Shown one piece after another: positions 1 to 7,047 of a stretch of DNA of 15,759 bases. The notes below the pieces were generated by a model. That model was not told where the DNA came from, did not search any database, and was given only the letters and a program-made list of their open reading frames with translations. Within the stretch, counting starts at the first letter, position 1; every line of letters starts with the position of its first letter. The DNA lies in the NCBI GenBank assembly GCA_023436205.1, contig JAEZKC010000066.1, positions 1 to 15,759 of the forward strand. The letters run 5' to 3'. This DNA is from Fibrobacterota bacterium (GTDB lineage Bacteria; Fibrobacterota; Chitinivibrionia; Chitinivibrionales; Chitinispirillaceae). The translations under genes were made by a program, and so were the position numbers.

Positions 1-121
1 TCTCCTGCTTACACGCAAGACTCGGTACTGGTGGATGGCTAATCCTTACCAGATATGGACTTCCTGTCTATTTACTCTTTGACAGGTCACTATATAAGAG
101 ACGCCAAGCTTTCTTGGCGTA
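1..121. other. Non-coding stretch with three successive hairpins
   Basis: No credible reading frame is seen. Three inverted repeats follow one another: CTGGT/ACCAG (about 29-52), CCTGTC/GACAGG (63-86) and the perfect 8-bp stem ACGCCAAG/CTTGGCGT with loop CTTT (101-120). They are followed directly by TACCAACGGG. This regular layout suggests a folded RNA or DNA element ending at the AACGGG motif, but the family is not recognised and the left end may lie outside the window. Confidence 0.35.
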
Positions 122-190
122 CCAACGGGTCGCTGCATAGTTGTAGTTGGGCTTTGACAATTAAAACTTGCAGCTGCTAGTGGCTCGTTT
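122..190. repeat. Degenerate attC-like palindrome
   Basis: The left arm starting CAACGGGTCGCTGC can pair with the right arm ending GCTGCTAGTGGCTCGTTTG if G-T pairs and a few bulges are allowed, leaving a loop around GGGCTTTGACAATT. The overall shape resembles the better attC-like site at 885-950, and the left end shares AACGGG with it. No good consensus core (GTTRRRY) is visible, so this may be a decayed cassette boundary or an unrelated palindrome. Confidence 0.3.
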
Positions 191-202
191 GCCTACCGTT
201 TG
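188..202. repeat. 15-bp direct repeat, copy 1 (copy 2 at 808-822)
   Basis: TTTGCCTACCGTTTG occurs here and again, identically, at 808-822, exactly 620 bp apart. The two copies enclose the gene at 275-775. The flanking sequence is not otherwise the same, so this is a short boundary repeat rather than a long duplication. It fits an insertion or cassette junction. Confidence 0.6.
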
Positions 203-234
203 TCTTTCTGAGCAGGGATGCGCTCCTTATAAAT

Positions 235-252
235 CGTAATTTTTAAATTACG
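235..252. repeat. AT-rich perfect inverted repeat 3' of the 275-775 gene
   Basis: CGTAATTT and AAATTACG form an 8-bp perfect stem with a 2-base spacer. Directly beyond it is a second small palindrome, ATCAATATTGAT (about 254-265). Both lie just past the stop codon of the minus-strand gene and might help end its transcript, but there is no T-run typical of an intrinsic terminator. Confidence 0.35.
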
Positions 253-274
253 GATCAATATTGATGCTACCTAA

Positions 275-775
275 CTATTTACTCGATTGATCTATACTAA
301 TAATTTCTTTTTCACCATTGGAATTAATAATAAACTTATCTGGAATTCCGCCTAATTTCCAAGGAAGTTTTAGTTTTACAATGATTGGAAAAACGTCCTT
401 GTCATCAAAAGAAACTGTTGGTCCTCTGTCACTTTCATTAAGCCATTCATAAACGATACATGTCCATTTAGGTGGTGTACCTATTTCGCGAACCATCCAG
501 CAATCTTGTTCATTAATGAATCCATAAACCCCAGCAATATTCGGATGGATAATTTCAATAAGTGCTGGAAGTGTTTTACCATTGGCTTGTACAACCTTGC
601 CAGCTGTATAAGCTGTGTATTTCCCTATAAAAAACTGGTTTTCATCAGGTTTTAAAGTTGTTTCATCTTGAAATTCGTCATCTTCTTCACCAAGTGCAAA
701 TTCCCAATTAGGATATTCATCCCAAAGTCTAATAGGAGGCCATTCACCTGTAAATCTTAGTTTGTTTTTTTTCAT
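275..775 (-). CDS. Orphan hypothetical protein, 166 aa
   Basis: Soluble, acidic-to-neutral protein without a signal peptide or membrane segment; I do not recognise its family. It is rich in Trp and Pro, with a WPPIRLWDEYPNWEFALGEED stretch near residues 12-32, an acidic run at about 30-37 and an alternating hydrophobic region at about 65-140 that suggests a beta-rich fold. The ATG is supported by AAGGA five bases upstream. The gene stands alone between the two copies of a 15-bp direct repeat (188-202, 808-822) and beside attC-like palindromes, so it looks like a single-gene cassette. Its size and setting would suit an immunity or antitoxin-like protein, but no toxin partner is visible and no motif supports this. 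Confidence 0.75.
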   Translation of the reverse strand: MKKNKLRFTGEWPPIRLWDEYPNWEFALGEEDDEFQDETTLKPDENQFFIGKYTAYTAGKVVQANGKTLPALIEIIHPNIAGVYGFINEQDCWMVREIGTPPKWTCIVYEWLNESDRGPTVSFDDKDVFPIIVKLKLPWKLGGIPDKFIINSNGEKEIISIDQSSK

Positions 776-807
776 ATAAATCCTTATTTTTTCCTATGAA
801 AGATGCC

Positions 808-822
808 TTTGCCTACCGTTTG
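808..822. repeat. 15-bp direct repeat, copy 2
   Basis: Identical to 188-202 (TTTGCCTACCGTTTG). It lies 30 bp upstream of the start codon of the 275-775 gene and 60 bp before the attC-like site at 885-950, so the gene sits between the two copies. Confidence 0.6.
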
Positions 823-884
823 GGAGTGCTCGTCGTGACCGCGGAAGACACAAAATGAATGTTATAAAAATTTGCTCGCAAATG

Positions 885-950
885 GCCACTAACGGGCGGC
901 CAACGTGCGCTGGCCTGCTTTGAGGCTGGCGCACTTGGCGGGTTAGCGGC
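885..950 (+). repeat. attC-like site (integron cassette recombination site)
   Basis: Imperfect 66-bp palindrome. The outer arms GCCACTAAC (885-893) and GTTAGCGGC (942-950) pair with one mismatch. The inner arms GCCAACGTGCGC and GCGCACTTGGC pair except for one extra C in the left arm, around 904-905. Outer boxes, inner boxes and a single extrahelical base in the 5' arm are the known architecture of integron attC sites, and 66 bp is within their size range. The core GTTAGCG departs from the consensus GTTRRRY. By the extra-base rule the site reads on the plus strand, opposite to the flanking genes. No integron integrase is in the window. Confidence 0.55.
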
Positions 951-1056
951 ATGTTATTTTTGCTTTCTGCCATGGACGGCTCAGGGTTTTTATCCTTAAT
1001 TTTTCAAAACTTTAAAATTCATTCTACCATAATTAGAATTAGCCCATGTTAGTTTA

Positions 1057-2424
1057 TCAAGTTAGATTTAATCTTTCAGCTTTAGACAATACTTCAGCAT
1101 TTAAAGATACCTTTTTAATCCCGATAGTTGATAAGTCAACATAACCGCATTTTTCATTGAAATATTCATTTTCTTCGCTTTTCATATATAATAGTTTATT
1201 TGCTCTTGCTCTTCCGCTAACGTATTTGTAGACAATCTCCATTTTATCGTTCTTTAAGATTATTTCTGTGGCAAGGCAAGGCTCCTTATAATTACATTCC
1301 ACACCATTATTTGACTGATTGGAAAATTTAACTGATGGGCGATTAAATTCTTCAATTACGTCAGCTAAGGCAATGATGCATGATAAAGGGTCAACATCAA
1401 ATCTTAAACGCATAAGTTCATTTTCCGGTTTTACCTTGCTATTCCCCCAGTATATTTTTCCTAAATCATGCATCATTATTCCCAGTGCTGCCCAATCAAC
1501 ACAGAATTGATGAAATGGCATTTTAGACTTTTCTGGAAATTTTCTAAGTTTATCATGGAGAAATAAAAATCCGAGTGCACCAGGAAGTCCGTGCGTTTTA
1601 GTATGTGCTTTATTAATAAGGTGGAATAGTTCCTTTTTCCAACTGCATGGTGTACCGTAATCCAGCTGTTGGTAGCCATTAAAAGGATAGTATATTAACC
1701 GGTTAGCAAATAGTTCATGTATATGCTTTATATTAGATTCGGAATCGAAGTTGTTATAATCCGCATGATCAATCTTATTGCTTAAAAGATTTTTGTATTG
1801 CCAGGGATAACCTAAATCATGAAAAGTTGCGGCGATAAACGCAGTCTCATAAAAAAGTGATTTCCAAAAAGTCCTCGACATTGGAGTATCGTTTAATAAT
1901 TTATCATTACTATAATCATTAACACCAAGGTTGATAAGATAGTTTTTGAGATATTTTGTATTCTTCCAATTCAAAATGTTGTCAATGCATAAATCCAATA
2001 AATTACTATTACCGACTGGTAAAGCATCCTCAGAATCTCCGCCACCAAGTAATTTGTATACAATGTATGCAGTCAGTGGCTGATGTAATGCATGATCCCT
2101 GCTAAAATTTTTATGCCAATCGACAATTGCAAGCCAATCAAAAGTTACTACTTCGGGTAAAATAAATCGGTATGCAGGAAACGAATGTGAACAGTTATCA
2201 AGAGTCCAGCTTTGGATCGGATAAACCTTTTTGTAGTATTTTGTACCAACTCTGTTTTTAAGTTCCCGAAAAGCTTTTTCAATGCAGTTATCTTTTTTTT
2301 TATGATCTTCTTCCATGTCTTTGTATTTTTTACGGTCTATTTCTAAATCCGGAAAAAAGCTTTTGGGAAATTTATAATCTTCTGAACTTTGCAATTGTCT
2401 GTAATCGGAAAAACTGAAATGCAT
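1057..2424 (-). CDS. HD-domain metal-dependent phosphohydrolase-like protein, 455 aa
   Basis: Soluble protein with the metal-binding signature of the HD superfamily, whose members hydrolyse phosphate esters of nucleotides, nucleic acids or signalling molecules. The clearest set is H274/H278 (HTKTHG), H319-D320 (MMHDLGK) and D355 (ALADVIEEFNRP). A second, more N-terminal set, H111/H114 (RDHALH) with H202-D203 (TFHDLGYPW), hints at two HD-like halves or one elaborated domain. Residues 1-60 are charged and probably helical. It is the second gene of an operon: the ATG lies 3 bp after the upstream ATPase stop codon, and GGGAG (2434-2438), inside the end of that gene, is 9 bases upstream. The substrate cannot be told. 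A defence-type nucleotide or nucleic-acid hydrolase regulated by the ATPase is inference only. Confidence 0.88.
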   Translation of the reverse strand: MHFSFSDYRQLQSSEDYKFPKSFFPDLEIDRKKYKDMEEDHKKKDNCIEKAFRELKNRVGTKYYKKVYPIQSWTLDNCSHSFPAYRFILPEVVTFDWLAIVDWHKNFSRDHALHQPLTAYIVYKLLGGGDSEDALPVGNSNLLDLCIDNILNWKNTKYLKNYLINLGVNDYSNDKLLNDTPMSRTFWKSLFYETAFIAATFHDLGYPWQYKNLLSNKIDHADYNNFDSESNIKHIHELFANRLIYYPFNGYQQLDYGTPCSWKKELFHLINKAHTKTHGLPGALGFLFLHDKLRKFPEKSKMPFHQFCVDWAALGIMMHDLGKIYWGNSKVKPENELMRLRFDVDPLSCIIALADVIEEFNRPSVKFSNQSNNGVECNYKEPCLATEIILKNDKMEIVYKYVSGRARANKLLYMKSEENEYFNEKCGYVDLSTIGIKKVSLNAEVLSKAERLNLT

Positions 2425-2438
2425 TTTCTATATCTCCC
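2425..2438 (-). promoter_or_regulatory. Ribosome binding site coupling ATPase and HD genes
   Basis: GGGAG at 2434-2438 (minus strand), 9 bases before the HD gene ATG, lies within the last codons of the ATPase gene. The stop codon (2428-2430) sits between site and start, an arrangement expected to give translational coupling and a fixed ratio of the two proteins. Confidence 0.6.
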
Positions 2439-4506
2439 AATCCTTTATCGCATAGGCCAATACAAATTGAAATTTTGTCATGTAACTTGCAGAAGATATC
2501 TCTTTACTTAAATGAATTACACTTTCATTATGAGATATAGTTTTATTCACAATAACATTATCAAGCAATTCTCGTATTGCAGGAAATAGTATTTCTTCGT
2601 TATGTTCCTTATGTATCGAATCTCGAAGGACACGAAGCATAAAATGTAAATCATTCTTTAAATCGATTACTCTTGCCTGAGCATAACAAAATGCAGAGTA
2701 AAGGTCTGAGAAAAAGGTTTCACGGATTTCTGGATGAATTTTGAACTTGTGGAAAAAATGCATGAATTTATCATCTATTTCAAACTTTCTAAGTTCTTCT
2801 CTATTTACATTTTCACCAGCGAGAAACATAGTTATAGCTTTTAGATTTTTATTTTCCTGCTGTTTCGCCCATCTGGTCTGCTGAATATTAGAAATCAGCG
2901 ACACTATTTCTATAATATAATCAGTGTATCGTGGAAATTCTCTCGTCGTTCTTATTGAAAGAAATGCAACAAGGTAAAGAGAGTTTAATAATTGCTCATT
3001 GAATATTTCATTTCGCATCATAAGTCTCTCTTTTAAATGAGGTATAAAGATGTGAATAAAATCCTCATTCATTTTCTCCCTAATTTCATCAAACATCTCA
3101 TATTTCTCATAAGGATATTCAATTGAAAACAGAATATCATTTAGTAATGACTTAACAGTCCTGATAGGATATTCAGGATACCATTCAGAATTTATCAGTT
3201 TTGAGATATTATACCTGTTATAACCTTCTAACCTGTCAATTGTATCACTAAAGATGTTTTGATATTTAGAAAACGCATTACTTATTTGGCGATAAGACAT
3301 ATTACTTGCATTATCTTTAAAATCCGGAAAATTAATGTTTGAAAGTTTATTCAAAATATTTTTGAAACTAATATCAAGAACTTCATAATTCATCTTTTCC
3401 CGATAATATCTACTTTCGTTTTTGTTTAAGGACGGTCGAAGAAATTGATATTCAATGTATTCATCATAATTGATGAAAAGCTTGCGAATATTGGAACTTT
3501 TATTACCTAAGAAAATTTTCTCAGCTATAGATGAATTGTTCGACCGATTCAAGATATTAAAAAAATTGTATGAAAATGTGCCCTTTGTAATTTCTTTAGG
3601 TACTTTGTTGATCACAATCGCATGATATTTAGAGGGGTTTTTGACATATCCATTTAGTTCTGGTAATGATTTATTATAGCAGTTCTCGATATCTTTGTCA
3701 GTTGTTTGTGATGCTAACCTTATGAAGAAATCTTTTGAAATACCTTTCATGCTTATTTCTTCATTTGACTCAGACTTTGAAATTTTATCAAAAATAGTTG
3801 CGGTTGTTACTTTTTTTACAAATTGTTCATGCAATAAATCCATTGTATCCGCACACGAAATCAAGTCCTGAACATCCAGAGAAGACACAGTTAAAAATTT
3901 ACCTCTTTTAGGTCCGATATCTGTTAACCAATCTTGAATAGCAGGTGAAATACCTATAAATCCCGGAGAATTATCTAATACAACAGCAGTTTTCTTATTA
4001 ACATTTTCAGAATAGGATGAACAAATCTCTTTTAAAAACTCAACAAGCCAATGTGCATGCAACTCATCGAAAAGAATACTTGGATTGCAAATTAGTTTTG
4101 ATTTTTCATCAGGTTTTTTATTTGATTTGGAATCGTTATACAATTGAGAACCAAATAAATTAATCTTTGAATCTGATATGAAAAAATCAGCATTAGGATT
4201 ACTTGTCCAATCAGGAATCGGGTCACCATTCATAAACTTCTCATTGAATAAAGAAAGCAGGTTAACTGGAAAAATTTCTTTATTCTCATTTGATTGTTTA
4301 ATTGGATTGACCAAATTTTTCCAAAATGGTGATTGAACAGCATCAGAAAGATTTGTTCCGGTAATATCCATATCAATTAATAGCACCGAATATCCACGAT
4401 TTAATAGAAGTGCTGCAAGATTCAACGCTGCAGTAGTTTTACCAACACCACCTTTTCGTGATTCTACACTAATGATAAGAAAATCATCTTTTTTCATTGT
4501 TTCCAT
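2428..4506 (-). CDS. ParA/MinD-like P-loop ATPase with large C-terminal region, 692 aa
   Basis: The N-terminus has the deviant Walker A motif KGGVGKTT (residues 18-25, signature lysine K18) and LLIDMDITGTN at 42-52 (D45, D47, Walker A'-like). AVVLDNSPGF around D178 is the Walker B position. These place it in the SIMIBI class of ParA/MinD/ArsA-type ATPases. It is far longer than ParA (about 250-300 aa): a 120-residue insertion separates the two N-terminal motifs from Walker B, and roughly 390 residues of unrecognised, mainly helical, charged sequence follow. It lacks membrane segments. It is the first gene of an operon with the HD protein. The start could also be the second ATG (codon 4); neither has a strong ribosome binding site. 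No ParB or centromere-like repeats are nearby, so plasmid partition is unlikely. Confidence 0.9.
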   Translation of the reverse strand: METMKKDDFLIISVESRKGGVGKTTAALNLAALLLNRGYSVLLIDMDITGTNLSDAVQSPFWKNLVNPIKQSNENKEIFPVNLLSLFNEKFMNGDPIPDWTSNPNADFFISDSKINLFGSQLYNDSKSNKKPDEKSKLICNPSILFDELHAHWLVEFLKEICSSYSENVNKKTAVVLDNSPGFIGISPAIQDWLTDIGPKRGKFLTVSSLDVQDLISCADTMDLLHEQFVKKVTTATIFDKISKSESNEEISMKGISKDFFIRLASQTTDKDIENCYNKSLPELNGYVKNPSKYHAIVINKVPKEITKGTFSYNFFNILNRSNNSSIAEKIFLGNKSSNIRKLFINYDEYIEYQFLRPSLNKNESRYYREKMNYEVLDISFKNILNKLSNINFPDFKDNASNMSYRQISNAFSKYQNIFSDTIDRLEGYNRYNISKLINSEWYPEYPIRTVKSLLNDILFSIEYPYEKYEMFDEIREKMNEDFIHIFIPHLKERLMMRNEIFNEQLLNSLYLVAFLSIRTTREFPRYTDYIIEIVSLISNIQQTRWAKQQENKNLKAITMFLAGENVNREELRKFEIDDKFMHFFHKFKIHPEIRETFFSDLYSAFCYAQARVIDLKNDLHFMLRVLRDSIHKEHNEEILFPAIRELLDNVIVNKTISHNESVIHLSKEISSASYMTKFQFVLAYAIKDWEI

Positions 4507-4521
4507 GTAAGTTCATCCATA

Positions 4522-4550
4522 TTAATAAAAACTCATCTATAATAAATCAA
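4522..4550 (-). promoter_or_regulatory. Predicted sigma70-type promoter of the ATPase-HD operon
   Basis: On the minus strand TTGATT (4545-4550) and TATTAA (4522-4527) are separated by exactly 17 bases and lie just upstream of the ATPase start. Both hexamers differ from the consensus, and the region is AT-rich, so chance matches are easy. The position makes it the best candidate. Confidence 0.4.
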
Positions 4551-4569
4551 CCTTATCAACTCCTCTTTC

Positions 4570-4594
4570 AAAGTGCCCGGATGGCACTTTTTTT
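4570..4594 (+). terminator. Terminator-like hairpin with T-run
   Basis: AAAGTGCC and GGCACTTT form a perfect 8-bp stem with loop CGGAT, followed by further T residues on the plus strand. It would stop plus-strand transcription, yet no plus-strand gene lies to its left; it sits behind the promoter of the minus-strand operon. It may insulate that operon, or be part of a neighbouring structured element. Confidence 0.45.
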
Positions 4595-4610
4595 CCGCAA
4601 AAATAATTGA

Positions 4611-4620
4611 CGCTAACGGG
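4611..4620 (+). repeat. Possible attC left-end remnant
   Basis: CGCTAACGGG matches the left end of the attC-like site at 885-950 (CACTAACGGG) except at its second base. No matching right arm is found in the next hundred bases; sequence continues directly into a dispersed repeat (GGTTATATCAC). If real, this marks the far end of the 3.7-kb unit that carries the ATPase-HD operon. Ten bases is little evidence. Confidence 0.25.
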
Positions 4621-4787
4621 TTATATCACGAGCCACCGATCGTACTACACCCCTCGCTAATCATCCTTTGTGCCCCCCAAACTACCCCTGTTTGACTTCG
4701 AAAGTACATCGTCTCTTTCTTACTTTGTCCTTTTCCAGCCACAAATCCTTCCCGGCTAGAGACCGCACTCTTCTTTGAAAACAGTAA
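4615..4787. repeat. Dispersed repeat A, copy 1
   Basis: Starts with AACGGGTTATATCAC and aligns over about 170 bases with 8460-8632. Shared stretches include ATCGTACTAC, TCGCTAATCATC and TTGTGCCCCCCAA, with many substitutions and small gaps between. The minus strand is open for about 75 codons in this copy, but the frame is not kept in the second copy, so I treat it as non-coding. It begins the gene-free interval 4507-5254, which also holds repeats F, B/C and D. Confidence 0.6.
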
Positions 4788-4794
4788 GCACCAC

Positions 4795-4829
4795 CGCCCA
4801 CCCAGCATTCTCCCTGGCCGCTCCCCATC
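4795..4829. repeat. Dispersed repeat F, copy 1
   Basis: A 35-base segment including TTCTCCCTGGCCGCTCCCCA matches 7048-7082 with one difference. In both places it precedes repeat B, directly in one case and after a 36-base insert in the other. Confidence 0.6.
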
Positions 4830-4865
4830 CGTGACTGTAAATGTCTTTTCCATTACAACTTTTCC

Positions 4866-5014
4866 GAAAGTGTGAGGCCTTTACAGCTTCTGAAGATAAC
4901 CTTTCAGCATAAACCCGCTGAAGCGCTTAATCCTTCCTGTGCGTAGCAGCCGAAATCTACAGCAAAAAACCAGCTTTATAGAGTATAATTCCGGCGCAGG
5001 GCGGGAGAAAAGGG
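4866..5014. repeat. Dispersed repeat B/C, copy 1
   Basis: The B part (4866-4908, GTGAGGCCTTTACAGCTTCT) is nearly identical to 7083-7124. The C part (to 5014) has the markers TCCTTCCTGTGCGTAGCAGC, ACCAGCTTTATAGAGTATAA and CCGGCGCAGGGCGGGAGAAA, shared with 9700-9795, 12721-12834 and 13955-14060. TTTATAGAGTATAA contains a small inverted repeat. The other copies sit just upstream of minus-strand gene starts; this one lies about 360 bp behind the ATPase start. Confidence 0.7.
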
Positions 5015-5145
5015 GTGGGAGAAAGATTTCGTTTATTATAATACACGGTAGAGTGGCGGGAACAGTTTTACCCGGAATTGGTACGGGTCTGTAGTCATTC
5101 ACTTCCTTTTTTTGATTCCCACTCCCCCACCAATGTCTACTATCT

Positions 5146-5182
5146 ACAGAACATTTCGCTCTTTCAGAGCTTTAAAACCGGA
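5146..5182. repeat. Dispersed repeat D, partial copy
   Basis: Contains ACATTTCGCTCTTTCAGAGC followed by AAAACCGGA, the left part of repeat D. The hairpin GCTCT-TTC-AGAGC is intact; the CCCGGGG and GCGC hairpins of full copies are missing. Confidence 0.65.
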
Positions 5183-5254
5183 TTGCATTGTGCGTGTTGT
5201 TTGTCTGTAGCCAGCCAGCCCCATTCTACCTTTCTTGGCGCGCGTCTTCCTCTT

Positions 5255-5976
5255 TCAGCTTTCCAATAAAATGTCTGCTAATTGCTCGTCATGAGAAAAA
5301 AATGGCGCATGCCCGGAATCCAAATACCTTAATTCGCAACCCGCTGTTCGATACATCCTTTCCTGCGTTGCGGGGGTCAGTGATTTGTCTTTTTTACAAA
5401 TGATTCCAATGCGTTTTATCTCTTTTCTGTTTTTATTCTTACAGGTGTTCCGATTGGGAAAACGGATTGGGAAACGACTTTTTCTTTTGCAATCTGAATA
5501 TCTTCAGTACTACACCCGTTATATATGATATTGCCGATTTTCTCAGGAATAAGTTCAACAGCCGTTTTTTCCTCATTCAATCTGAAGCAACTTCTTAACT
5601 CCGATCCATCATCTGCTTTTAAAATCTCTCCGACAATATCGCCATCTTCCGGAATGAACCCGCTTACAAATATTGCCTTTGCTAACTTGCTGTGATCCAA
5701 TTCATCTATTGCTTTCTCAATAACTGCCCCTCCAAGACTATGCCCAACAAGTATTACCTTTCCATCAACGCTATTAACAATATCAACAACTCTCTGCACA
5801 TATCGTTCAAGGGTAATTTCCGAATATGACAACGGAGATCGGGCTTCATGGCCAGGGAGGTCTGGAGCGAATACTGTGTGTCTATTCTTTTCAAGCCTCT
5901 TTTTGACTCGTTCCCAACACCATCCGCCCTGAGAGGCTCCATGCACCAATACATAGGTGGACATAAAGTGATACAT
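5255..5976 (-). pseudogene. Frameshifted alpha/beta-hydrolase (methylesterase/hydroxynitrile lyase-like)
   Basis: The first frame (5976 to 5416) gives 186 residues typical of small plant- and bacteria-type esterases: VLVHGASQGGWCW (oxyanion region, residues 9-21), APDLPGH (37-43) and the nucleophile elbow GHSLGG with S80. It stops where the family has about 55 more residues. The missing part is present in another frame, after a shift in the run AAAAGAG near 5425: ICKKDKSLTPATQERM, then YLDSGHAPFFS with the catalytic His, ending at TGA 5255-5257. So the gene is whole except for one frameshift, either a recent lesion or a sequencing error in a homopolymer. The ATG at 5976 has AAGGA five bases upstream; codon 5 is an alternative start. 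Confidence 0.85.
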
Positions 5977-6022
5977 CCTTTTCCTTACAGGCTGTTTAAT
6001 TTTACATCACTCCTGAGATTTC

Positions 6023-6889
6023 CTAGTTCATCCAGACAACATTCCTGTCTTTTCTAATCGGTACATTAACATATTTTACCGATGGATACCCGAGTGTCAT
6101 AACTCCTGATATTATTCTTCCTTTTGGAATATTTAAAATCTGATGTATCTTTTTATTCCTTTTAACAGCCATCATTGTAAATCCCATCCAACAACTTCCA
6201 ATTCCCATTGAATGCCCTGCAATCATGCCGTAAGTTAAAGCGATAGTGGAATCAACTATCGAAATATCACCAGAAGCAGGAATATGACTGACCATTACTA
6301 CTGGAGCATTGAAAAATATTCTATCATCACCAGATTTTACATCTTTTATCATTTCATCAATACCGTCTCTGGCATGTTTAGAAGAAATAGCTTTATACAT
6401 TATTTCACTTATAAAAGGTTTCAATAGCCAATGTATTTTCATTAAAGCCTTCAATGAATTTAATGTTTTAACAGTGGCATCCTGTAAAACCTTTTTAACC
6501 TTATCGTTTGAGATAACTATAAAGTCACATGACTGAGCGTTTGCTCCGGAAGGGGCATAGGTCATTGCCTTTATGATCGACTCAATCTTATTTTTTTCTA
6601 CTGCTTTATCACTGTAACTTCTTACAGACCTTTTTGATAGGAGAAGGTCCATTGTAGATTGAATGTCAGGAATCATTTTAGGCATTTTTTCTAAATCAAC
6701 TGACGATTCAAAAGTTATAGCTCCAGTTGGGCAAACCGCCAGGCAATGTCCGCATTTAGTGCAACTTTCATACGGATCTGCATGATTGATAGTTGAATCA
6801 TTGTCAATTTTAAAAAGTCTTGGTGAACATTCTGGAATACATTGTTTACACGTGATACATTTTTCTTTAACTACGCTTTGAATTTTCAT
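6023..6889 (-). CDS. Ferredoxin-nitroreductase fusion protein, 288 aa
   Basis: Residues 1-60 are a 2x[4Fe-4S] ferredoxin domain with both cysteine sets complete (C11, C14, C17, C21-P and C43, C46, C49, C53-P). Residues 75-288 are a nitroreductase-family flavoprotein domain: SKRSVRSYSDKAV (the conserved R-S-x-R start, FMN contact), APSGANAQ (flavin-binding loop), then MGIGSCWMGF and a closing GYPSVKY typical of the fold. This two-domain type is known from anaerobes, where the clusters can feed electrons to FMN for reduction of nitro compounds, quinones or other acceptors; the substrate is unknown. The start is supported by AGGA five bases upstream. The gene appears intact and monocistronic, next to the broken hydrolase. 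It suggests an anaerobic or facultative host. Confidence 0.92.
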   Translation of the reverse strand: MKIQSVVKEKCITCKQCIPECSPRLFKIDNDSTINHADPYESCTKCGHCLAVCPTGAITFESSVDLEKMPKMIPDIQSTMDLLLSKRSVRSYSDKAVEKNKIESIIKAMTYAPSGANAQSCDFIVISNDKVKKVLQDATVKTLNSLKALMKIHWLLKPFISEIMYKAISSKHARDGIDEMIKDVKSGDDRIFFNAPVVMVSHIPASGDISIVDSTIALTYGMIAGHSMGIGSCWMGFTMMAVKRNKKIHQILNIPKGRIISGVMTLGYPSVKYVNVPIRKDRNVVWMN

Positions 6890-7047
6890 AGAGTATCCTG
6901 TAAATAGGTTTACTGAACTAAATAATCCATTATGAGTAAGATAATAGTTTTCTCATGCAATTACCGCCAAGGATGTCGTTGGAAGAAATTGCGCACAACA
7001 CCAAACGGTTGAGGTGTTCCGTGCTCACGAAGAGCTCTCCCGAGCGG

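Noticed and set aside
1319..1679. Short frames inside the HD gene on both strands
   Set aside because: They are out-of-frame overlaps of a clearly coding sequence.
2428..4506. Plasmid partition (ParA) interpretation
   Set aside because: The protein is more than twice the length of ParA, its partner is an HD protein rather than ParB, and no iterons, parS-like repeats or replication gene are present.
4626..5102. Two minus-strand frames of 73-75 codons
   Set aside because: They translate repeats A and B/C; the frames are not preserved in the other copies of these repeats.
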